Shown here one piece after another: positions 49,701 through 61,600 of a stretch of DNA of 64,000 nt. Under the pieces are notes generated by a model. The model searched no databases. It had not been told where the DNA came from and was given only the letters and a program-made list of their open reading frames with translations. Location: positions 560,001 through 624,000 of the forward strand of contig NC_092566.1 of NCBI RefSeq assembly GCF_037975245.1, read 5' to 3'. The stretch is from Apostichopus japonicus (taxonomy: Eukaryota > Echinodermata > Holothuroidea > Aspidochirotida > Stichopodidae). The translations under genes and the position numbers were made by a program. Each line of letters begins with the position of its first letter. Within the stretch, counting starts at the first letter, position 1.

Positions 49701-52700
49701 CTGTTTTCCATTCCTCCATGGTTTCAAATATGATAAAAATCGAAATTGATCATCCATAAGACCTACGGTACGTCCTGCCACCTGTATTTATGTACACAAT
49801 TAACTTGCTCTCTAATTACGGAGATATTAATTTTGCATTGACCAATTTATTGGTGTATGCAAATGATCTTTCATACATCTTTATGGTAAATTTACAATTA
49901 GCTGGTATGTAGCATGGACAGTAATAGTGACAAAACTGATATTTATCATAAAGTCCATTGCATATATGGGAGATGTTTTTGAGTTGATCTAACTATGGTA
50001 GGTCTGTATAGTAATTAGGATATCTGGTTGTGTTGATATTAGTATCCATGGTACAGTAGGGCTGTAATAGAAAACTGACAGTTGATATGAAGGTATAATA
50101 TACCTGCAGTAAAAGTATAACTTGGATAAACCAATAATCCACAGAGAAGAAGAAAAATCAGTCATTGCTTGAAACTACCATAAGTATTTAATTTGTTTAT
50201 ATTAGGTGTGGCCATTCAATTTCTCAACCAGCGAGGGTAAGACAAGGTTTACCTTAAAACATAACATGGTACTTGAGTCCACCAATATCCATCCCTCCCC
50301 ACCCCCCACACTGATGAATCTTGAAAAGTAAGCAGTCTAATATTAAATTTATGGTACACAAAACAGTTTGGTTGGAATCATTAATTACTTTAAGTTGAAA
50401 ATAACGACATGCATCTACACTGTTTAAAATAGATTTAGCTAACATTGGTACCATGTTTGAATCAGATTAAACATTTATTACATGTATGTCTTGGTCAGAA
50501 TGACACTACTGGAACCCAATCCAAGATACAGCTCTTTAACCACACCTACACTGTGAATGGGGTGTCAAAACTGTATATGATTTAAGGAAAAGAGTCCTAA
50601 TGGCAAAATGTTGTCAACATATTTCACAATGAACTAACAGTAAAATCAGTTTATTTGTTACAATTGTTAAAAAAAGGGGTTGGTGGCAGCAAGATTGATT
50701 TGCTAGATTAATTACATCATTTAAAGGAAGTTCATGGCTTCATTGTATATGTGACTGCAGTCCAGACAAGAATACGTTGCATAGTAAATGACATGATTGG
50801 GAAACTTTAAAGTCACATACATATAAACTTGAAATCCTTCTCAGCTAGTAATTGGTAGTTGGTTGGTGTTCACAAGTTAATTCATCTTCAAATACCTCTG
50901 TAAAGGTCCAGGAACCTGAACACTTTTTGGTTCCTTGCTGAAAGCAAAGGAACCTATGTATTCAGGTTGGCGTGTGTGTGTATGTATGTGTGTGTGTGTG
51001 TGTGTGTGTGTGACGCTTAAGCTTGTATGCACGATAACTCAACAAGGGATTGACTGATCATGATCAAACTTGGTGGGTGGGTGGCCCATTGTGAGTAGAT
51101 GAACCCTATTGTTTTTGGTGCCCACAGAGGTCACCAAAGGTCAGTTATGGTCCAAAAACCCAAAATACTAAAACTGCAATAACTCCCAGTGCCAATGTGC
51201 AACAAGGTTGATATTGTGGGACAAGTTGTGAACTGGTTAGGGCAATATTTTGAAACTTAACGGTCATGTGATCTGAGGTCACCAAAGGTCAATTAATGTT
51301 AAAAAACTAGTATTTTTGCGATAACTTGAGAACGAATTGTCCGTTAGGGTTGGGAGTTGCTTCAGTGTAATCCAATTGTCGACCCACATCTGGGTGACCC
51401 TTGACCTCAATTTGACCTCTGGTGACCTTTTCATGTTTTGGGGATTTTTACAGTTTCGATGCTATTTTCAGATGTCAAAGGTACCTTCCGATCATAAATA
51501 TCGATAGGTTGACCCCCGTGTGACCTTTGTGTGCGAACTTATATGGGGTCAAAGTTTTCGGTCAGAGTTAGGATGGCTGTACAGACTTATCGTGTTGATT
51601 TTTGGAATCAGCAGATCAAACTACATTTGAAACCAAGGTCAAAAGGTCAAAGGTCACATTAGAAAAAATGTGCTTAGTTTAGGAGAAAACGGGCGAAAAA
51701 GAAAATGTTTGGTTTTGATGCTAGATTTGGATATCAAAGGTACCTTCCGATCAAAAATGTCAATGGGTTGACACCCGGGTGACCTTTGTGTGTAAAGTTA
51801 TACAAGGTCAAAGTTAATTTTCAGACATTTAATGAAATAACTCCCAGGGCCAAGGTGTAACAAGGTTGATATTTTGGGACAAGTTGCAAATGGTATAGAG
51901 GAATATATTCAAACTTAACGGTCATGTAATCCGAGGTCATCAAAGGTCAATTAATGTTAAAAAACTAGTATTTTCGGTGAGAAAATGGGCAAAGAAAAAA
52001 ATGTTTGAATTCTTACAGTTTTGATGCTATATTCACGTCTCAACAATCAAAAATGTTAATAGGTTTACCCCAGGTGACCTTTGTGTGTGAAGTTTTGAGG
52101 TCGAAGTAAATTTTCAGACATTTAGTGCAATAATTCCCAGTTCCAAGGTGTGACACGGTTGATATTTTGGGACAAGTTGCAAATGGTATAGGGGAATATT
52201 TTCAAACTTAACGGTCATGTGATCCGAGGTCACCAAAGGTCAATTAATGATAAAAAACTAGTATTTTTGCGATAACTTGAGAACGAATTGTCTGTTAGGG
52301 TTGGGAGTTGCTTCAATTTAATCCAATTGTCGACCCACATCTGGGTGACCATTGACCTCAATTTGACCTCTGGTGACCTTTTCATGTTTTGGGGATTTTT
52401 ACAGTTTCGATGCTATTTTCAGATGTCAAAGGTACCTTCTGATCATAAATGTCAATGGGTTGACCCCCGTGTGACCTTCGTGTGCGGAGTTATACGAGGT
52501 CAAAGTTAATTTTCAGACATTTAATGCAATAACTCTCATTTCCAAGGTGTGACATAGTTGATATTTTGGGACAAGTTGCTAATGGTATAGGGGAATATTT
52601 TCAAACTTAACGGTCATGTGATCCGAGGTCACCAAAGGTCAATTAATGATAAAAAACTAGTATTTTTGTGATAACTTGAGAATGAACTGTCCGTTAAGGT

Positions 52701-55700
52701 TGGGAGTTGCTTCAATTTAATCCAATTGTCGACCCACATCTGGGTGACCCTTGACCTCAATTTGACCTCTGGTGACCTTTTCATGTTTTGGGGATTTTTA
52801 CAGTTTCGATGCTATTTTCAGATGTCAAAGGTACCTTCTGATCATAAATGTCAATGGGTTGACCCCCGTGTGACCTTCGTGTGCGGAGTTATACGAGGTC
52901 AAAGTTAATTTTCAGACATTTAATGCAATAACTCTCAGTTCCAAGGTGTGACATGGTTGATATTTTGGGACAAGTTGCAAATGGTATAGGGGAATATTTT
53001 CAAACTTAACGGTCATGTGATCCGAGGTCACCAAAGGTCAATTAATGATAAAAAACTAGTATTTTTGTGATAACTTGAGAATGAACTGTCCGTTAAGGTT
53101 GGGAGTTGCTTCAATGTAATCCATTTGTCAACCCGCATCTGGGTGACCCTTGACCTCAATTTGACCTCTGGTGACCTTTTCATGTTTTGGGGATTTTTAC
53201 AGTTTCGATGCTATTTTCAGATGTCAAAGGTGCCTTCTGATCATAAATGTCAATAGGTTGACCCCAATGTGACCTTCGTGTGCGAAGTTATACGAGTTCA
53301 AAGTTAAATAATATTAATGAGGTCACAGGTCAAATGTGAAAAACTCCCAAGTTGCAATAACTTAGCTACTATTTATTGGAATTTCGTCAAACTTGGTATG
53401 ATGATATTGGTAGATAGTCTCCACACACTGATGTGTGTTGCAATTGATATCATGCATGTTTATAAGGGGGGGGGGGGCTAGCATTATTTCGTTATGAAAA
53501 GTTTGTATGCACAATAACTCAACAAGGGAATGACCAATCATTACCATACTTGGTGAGTGGGTGGCCCATAGTAAGTAGATTATCCCTGTTGATGTTGGTG
53601 CTCATTTCATGAATATTAATGAGGTCATGGGGTCAAACGTGAAATACTCCAAATTGCAATTACTTGGCTACTATTACTAGTCGGAATTTCGTCAAACTTG
53701 GTATGATGATAATGGTAGATAGTCTTCACACACTGATGTGTGTTGCAATTGATATCAGGGCTTAGCATTACTTTGGCAACAAAAGTTTGTGAGCATAAAT
53801 TACTGTTGTTGTATTAGAGCTTTGTTAGAAATTTCCCTATGAATGGAACTAATGAACAGCAGCAAGGAACCATGAAATGTTTTCATTCTGGTTAAGTTTC
53901 TTGGTTCTGATGTATTAATTTAACTCAGTTGTTCTACCAGGTGTAATTGAGTGTAATTTTGATACAGCAAGGAATTCATTAATTCTCTGAGTTGTGCTAC
54001 TGTTTTATATTTTGTTTCCATGGTAGGTATAAAAAATCCACACAGCCCATGAAATTTGCAGAGCTTTGGGAATAAACAAGAAACACATTGTAAGGTCCTT
54101 TGTTTTAGTGTGTGGATTAAATATCTGGTCAGGATATATGTATTCAGATATCTGGTCTAGTATATCATGAGTGTTGTGCTGCAAACCAGAAGTTTGTCTA
54201 GCTAGAAGTGAAATTTGCTTGTGTACATGTCACTGCTATCATGTTTTGTAGACTGTAGTGTCTTTTCCAGGAATGCAGAAAACTTCAGAACATTTGAATT
54301 GCAAGAGGAATGAATTTTCTTTCCACACATGTATCACTTGAAGTGTATCATGTCTTTTGTCCTTGTAGTCTGCCAGTTGCCTGCAGCACCTTCGGGACAT
54401 CCATGTTGTTATTGTTTTTGTTGTTGTTGTGTCATAACTTTGTGTTTTCAAGAGTAATTCAACACTTTTTGTGTATTTGCTTTTTCTTATCCTCTTCATG
54501 CTTACATCATCATCATCAGATCAGGGGCCATGAGCTCTCTAAGCTTGATCCTTTGGGTATAAACGATGCAGATTTGTCCAGTGCTATACCATGGGAGCTT
54601 ACTTTAAGCAATTATCACATCGGTAAGGAAAAGAAAGTCACTATAGACTGTTTTGTTTGTAGTCTAGTGTTATTATGTTTACAGGTGTTTTGAGTGTAGC
54701 TTGCTTTGTACCTTTCATGGTTATGTTTCTGTTTTAAGATTACTAACTGCTTAAAATGGATCAATATTGCTCGACTAACCCACTGATCATACACAGGGAC
54801 ATTCTCATTCAAGCTTCTAGTTTAGTTGGATGCCCTCTTTTACGTTATTTCAGTTAGAGCATTAATGCTAGTTTATTTTTAGTCGTCTGTTTGGTACAAC
54901 TTATCAACTTGTGATGTATCATAGAGGTCCTAACTGCCACATGTTTGGAATAAAAAAATTGGAATCCTATTATATTTTCTGATTCTCTCCCGTTGGGAAC
55001 TGAAAATGCCAGAGAATTAGTTTTTTGGATTGCTGCCCCTCCTGTGCCTAATTCATGATCTCATATACAATAGACAGGAAGTGTTGTGAGTGTATATGTC
55101 AATTATGTCAATCATGTTTCCTAGGTGACCAAACTTGACATTACCAAAGCTGTTCATGTTACTCAAGTAATTGTTGTCAATTTGTCTGCATCCCTCATGT
55201 GCATGTCAACATATCAAGTCCGAAATATCTATGGGCCAGGCCCTCCTGTAGAACTTGTCACGCTTGCAAACACCTCCATTCCGGATATTCCCTACGTGAA
55301 TTCTTTGTCTTTTACATGGCAAGTTTAGAGTTAGAATGTTAATTTCCATTAACATGAATGTTTTATGTAATGTGTCATGCATATCCCTACATGTATTATA
55401 TCATTCTGCATCATCTATGTACTGTAATTGTAGGACTCTCTGGTGTTATACATTAAGCACATTTGTTAGTTACTGGTATCCCCTTAAGTTTAATGACTAT
55501 GTCCCCAATAATACTAAGTTTTTATTGGTTTATGTAGAAGCATGTCAACATCAAAAAGTGATAAAATCTGACATTCAAATTTCAAGGCCATTGACACATC
55601 AGACGTTATGCATGTTGTTGTTCATTTGGGTATTTTTATTTGTACTTTGGCGGCGTAGGAGGCGGGGGACTGGGGGGGCTGCAGCTCCCCAACCAAATTT

Positions 55701-58575
55701 TTTTGTGAAAATTCGGGCAATATGCCGAGAATTTTTCGGGCACCTACTGACAGAAGAATAATTTGCAATGTGTTTTTCAATGGTTAAACTTATATTATAA
55801 CTATCATTATTGTTGTAAGCACTTCCCCAATAATTCTAACCAATATGGAAGGGTAATAACACGGATGTTATTGACATGCGATGTAATAACCGACGAATGC
55901 CTAATATGATATGCACATTGACATGTTGAATGCGCGCGTAGCGCACAAAAAATTTGGTTATATTTTTCGGGCAAGTGGTTACAGCCCCCCCAAATCAAAT
56001 TAGGCTCCTACGCCTATGTGTTTGCTTCACAAGCAATGAAAAACGTGTTATCATCAAGGCTGGGAAAGTTATGATTTGAATTTACATTGTATGTTGAGGA
56101 AATGAAACTGCTAGTAAAGCATTGCTCTGAAGAGATTTGCAAAATTATTACACCAAGAGATTGAGAAAACCCAAATGGAGGAAGGGTATACTAACCTATA
56201 TTCAAAGTTAGAACATGTATTGAGTTCTATGTCAAATTCTTGATATTTAGGGAACGGAGGGATGGGCGGGGAAGGTCGGTGATGCAGCTGGTCGATTCAA
56301 CTATGTTAAAGAACCAGGAAAGTTTGAGGGAAATGTACTCTGATCTTCCAGTGTTATTGACAGTATTAACTACCTTAGGATTTGTTAAAAATTCCTTAGA
56401 GGGAGTAATTCAGCAGCTACTTCAGAGTTAGACTATAACCGACACCTGTGTAGCATGATTCTGTGTGGTAACCCTGAGTAAGGATTCCACTAATGGTAGC
56501 ATTATGATATGGTCTTTAGTGTTTGCACCTTCTCTCTGGGTGATGCTTTAACTATGGGCAGCATGTTTATGTAGGTTTGCTAAGATTCTGCCAAAATGGG
56601 ATCAAGTTTTAGGCCAGCTCTGTAATAACTTTCATAATCTGATGCATATTTCAAGCGTATATTTCCCTAGTCTTATGCTGTACATGTGTTGAAATTTATT
56701 ATGAAAGTTTAAACAATTCATTAAAATGTCTACATAGAACATAGTACTATGGAATTAATGTGTCCTTGTTGTGTTGATTGCAGCTATTTTGGTTATGGCT
56801 ATAGAGGTATCATAATTACACTGTGTCATCATGGGAACTATATTGATTGACTTGAACACATCCATGAAGCGTAGTATGTGATGCTTGGTAAAAACAGCAT
56901 CATTAATAGATGATCAATCCTGGTCAATATTTGATATTGCCATTGATCATAAACTGTATTGTCCAAGTGGCATAATTGATTTGATTTGGATCATTGGTTG
57001 TGATAGATGTGGTACTGTAAATTTTTGTTTTGTTATAGTTTGATGCATTACTGAAAGTAACAAATGTTTTATCTGTAAATCAAGTCCAGCTTGGCCTTGT
57101 GTATCAAGTTTGGGGTTGAAAGGAAACCTGTTGCGTTATAGATGGTTTATCAAACTTGCCCTATGTTACAGTGAAGGGAAACACAACTTTCATTATCTGT
57201 AAAGTGTTTTTACTTTTTCTTGTGTGTGTGTGTTTAAACCTTTTTCACTTTTCACTTCACATTGGTGCTTAGTAGGATCCTATATGTTGTAGCATTGGTA
57301 ACCAAAGGATGAACAGAGTTAGTATTTGATGTAAAAGATTTCATTGATAGTCTTTCTCTGAAATAATCCACTAAAAAAACTGTCCTGTAAACTTCTTTAG
57401 TTCATGGTACACTACATTTGGGCAAAATTAAACTGTCAAATTGAGTTAATTTTGTTGATATCAACAGATAGACACAAGAGCCTCAGTAGAAATGACCAAG
57501 GCTATAACCTGCTTTGGCCTCTGTATCTTTCCTGCCATTGCAGAGGCACAGAGAAATGGAAACACCTAACACCTAAGAAATAGAGTAGTTTCAGTGTATA
57601 TTTGTTTCTATTGGGGTTGGAGTTGTCACACAGCAATACAGTACAGCATATCATCACCTGTAAAATCCTGTCAGAAGTTTGTTAATTTTCATTTGTTGAT
57701 ATGATCATTAAGGTTGCTGATATCATCTTGGTAAAAGTATTCATAAGCACAGGGAGAAACAAAATTCATCAAGAACTTGGTTTCAGTTCATTTATTACTT
57801 TTTTGGTTCATTCAGTTACTTTGGTGTGATTTCTATGGTGATTTGATAACATTTGCAAGTCAGTGTTGTTCCTGTCTTGTCAATATTTAATTTGTAATTC
57901 CAGTGCTCAATGTTCTTTGTATATGTTGTGGACCTTTGTCACAGTTGGGTTCTGTTGCACTGTTCCTTACCCAGGATATACACTGTATAGATATGTAGGC
58001 CTATACATCCCTTAAGATGATGACTGGTAAGTTCACACTAGCATATATATATAAATATAAATAAATATACATACAAAAACAACATGTAATGCCTTTAAAT
58101 CCAACATAGTATTTAGAATAGATATTACTACATGCTACACAAATTTTCGGACGCCCTGGTCCTTCTTCAGGTGTAAAAATTGGGATCGAAATCATGTTAG
58201 TCTACCGTAAGCCCACAGACTGCTCAAAGTGCTTGAACCCGGAAAGAAAAGCCATTTCCTTATTGAGACCATGACAGTGTGAATGTACTTTAAGGATCAA
58301 TTCGACTTCCTTCAAGTTTCTTTTATTATGGTCAGAGAGGTTACCCAGGATTATGGCAAACTTAAGACACTCGATATTGTGTTGTGGAATATTAAAATGT
58401 TCAGCCACTGGAAAACTGGTTTTGTTGAGTCTGATTGTGCTTATTGTGATTATATACTATAGTATATGAAAAGGAGTGGAGGGTTGGCCAATATACTGTA
58501 TGTCAGGACAGAGAACACAAGTGATAAGATATATCACAAAGGGAGTGTCACAGTTGTATGGGCCTGGATGTAAAC

Positions 58576-58619
<44 letters not shown>

Positions 58620-61600
58620 AATATATATCTATGTATTTATATATATATATATATATATATTTATAATTATATATTTATATAAACATAGATATATATATGT
58701 ATGTGTGTGTAGTTGTAGACACTGCTATATATGTATCTATATATTTATATTTATATATATATATATATTTATATGTATATATATATATATATATATGTAT
58801 ATGTGTGTGTGTAGTTGTAGACACTGCTAGTCATAGGGTTCTCCATTTTCTACCGAGATGTTGGTTTGGGCAAATAGCCAGACATAGTGTTGCTGTACCT
58901 ACGTAGATTGATCAATGTGCAGTGTTGGCTAGTGGAATGTGCAAACCTAAGGTCTAAGTTAAAGGGTCAATATGTAGGGTGCCTATTGAGAACCCCTGGT
59001 TTAAGGTAGCTAGTGGTGTATTGCCAATAATATTGAGTTTTTAATGAATGATTTATTGATATACCTTTGGATGAAGCACTGGAAGTTGTATGCCTCAACT
59101 TCAAGGATCTAGTTTCCATTCTTAGACTTTGTATTGGTTCCAACTTCCTACTGTACCATGGCTTGGTCCTAGCTTGTTTGAGCTAGCCTGCTTCTAGTAT
59201 GGAAGTATTACTCCAACACCTTGAATGGTACAGCCTAGGCTGCCAGACTTTCTACTGACTGAAAGTGATTCCTCCCCTCTAAATTCAAGACAGTTCCTGT
59301 GGAGTAACCATAAGATTCAGTCTCCCTGTAAGTCACATGGAAGCAGATGGAGCAAGCCAGGTGATTGTATGCAGGATATCTGCAAATTAACAGCTCAAAT
59401 AAGGTCACAAAAATAGGAAACCACAACTCTACTACTTCTCCAATGGCGACGGGTTTCAGGTTGATTTGAAGGGAGTGGAAGAATTGCTCAGGTTCCTAAT
59501 CCTTGCTTATATCCACAGCAACAATGTAACAGCTGAATCATAGGCAATGCTGCTGTTTTCCCTCTCAATTGAATGCATAGTGATCTTACTACACTGTAGA
59601 GAACAGAATGCTTCCACCTTTACAGTGCCGTTATATCATCTCTATAGCTATGTCACTGCATTGGTTACAGTACTGTCTATGACTGGTTGGGAAGGATGTA
59701 GAATTCATTAAACCTTAAAACTCTTAGATTGCTTACCAAATATTCAGTTTCTAATAGTTATAACTTAAGTTCATGTACCATTACTCCAAGAATTACATAT
59801 TAGAAGGCTTAAGTCAGCTAACATCTATAAAGTCGGGGGAGGGGGGGGGGGGGGCTTTCTTAATACCAAACAGCCAATGAACAAACACAAGTCAATTTGC
59901 ACTTGTCACAATTACATGTAACGTATGTATTAGTTATTACTATTCATTTGCATTCATAGTCTTGGTTTAACTTTGGTTATTATTACTAACCATTATAGTT
60001 AGTAGTTCTACAAATAATAAATTTCCTATGCCTTTGGTGTTTGTTTATTTATAATACAAACTAATCATACTAATCTCCACCTTAAGCTGTCCCTAAATAT
60101 TATTTTGGAATATCAATTTACTGGAATAGGTGACACCGAATCCTTGAAAACAATTTTGTTAAGTGAACATCTTATTGTAAGTAACTTTATTCTCCTCAAG
60201 CGAACACTACAGGGGATTTGTTATGAACAGAATAAAATCAATTGTAACATCCATCTTTAAGAGCATATTAAAAGCATATTAATTAACATAGAGATACATG
60301 CATACTCTACGTTAATTACATATTAATTCCCATGCTGGCAAGAAGTAGCTGAGCTTAGGAAATATTGTACTTAACTACATCAGTGACTTTGAGAAAGACA
60401 CACAACTGGATGATCACAGTAACTATGACTTGTGATTTTCTGTTTACTTATTACCAAAGGGAATTGAACATCTGTTACTACAGATCTGGTATATCTTATT
60501 GTGTGTATACAGGTATATCTATATTTGTGATAGGATGGAAGCCTAGGCCTAACTGTAATTCATTAATATGTCCATCCAACCTTTGACGCACAGACCTGTG
60601 TTGTGCAATACAACTAAATATGTGCAGTATTTCTATCATGGTATCAGGCTTTCAGTTCTTTGGCAGACATGCTTGATATCACATCCTACGTACCTCTCTT
60701 TAGTCTTGGTTGGTTTCAGTTCATCACACCTCCCTCTCCCATCAATTCCTTCTACACATCTTCAAAAAGTTCAAAAATACATTTACAGCTCTTAAATCTC
60801 TTATTTGGTTAGAAATAAATTTGTTTTCAGACTGAAATCTGGAAATTTTGATTGGTTATCTGTTTGCATTGAAATTGGGAGTGCCTTTATACTTGGTCAC
60901 ACATTACATAATTATTGTCGGTCAAAACTGTATAGTATGTTGGTTATATACGTAGGTTTTAATGGAATAATTTTGAACTAATAATTTGAAACCCCCCTCA
61001 AGAGATGGAACTTGTTGAGAATGCAATAAGTTATTAGTAAGCCTACCATGGTCAGTAGCTGTTTATGGTGATATATTAGTTATTAGTAAGCCTACCATGG
61101 TCAGTAGCTGTTTATGGTGATGTATTAGTTATTAGTAAGCCTACCATGGTCAGTAGCTGTTTATGGTGATAGATTAGTTATTAGTAAGCCTACCATGGTC
61201 ATCAGTAGCTGTTTATGGTGATATATAAGTTATTAGTAAGCCTACCATGGTCAGTAGCTGTTTATGTTGATATATTAGTTATTAGTAAGCCTACCATGGT
61301 CAGTAGCTGTTTATGTTGATGTATAAGATTTCTTCACAGTGTTGTTTATAACGTCATGTTCCTGATTGCTGCCTTGCCTCATCATTTCCTCTCAGCACCT
61401 AATATCCTTCCTCTCTTTTCTGTTAACAAAGGTAACCTTGGTTGAAACATTCTGTAAGCGTTAAGAATGTGAAATCATTTTTTTTTTTTTTTTTAATTGG
61501 TTACAAATGGATTTCTCACTGCTGATGTTGTGTTAACTATTAACTGCATTACTTAAGTAATTAATAAATGCCATTTTCACCCAGTACTTTTTGTAGTTAT

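Noticed and set aside
50206-50236. Exon-like piece: TATATTAG acceptor, CGHSIS coding, then GGGTAAGA donor
   Set aside because: Considered as another OGDH alternative exon, but it is far too short and lacks the DPLG core.
52288-52908. Two nearly identical short reading frames
   Set aside because: They are the same frame seen in successive 399-bp repeat units, not duplicated genes.
55336-55761. 141-codon plus-strand frame
   Set aside because: Its 3' half is the inverted MITE copy and the rest shows no resemblance. Treated as fortuitous.
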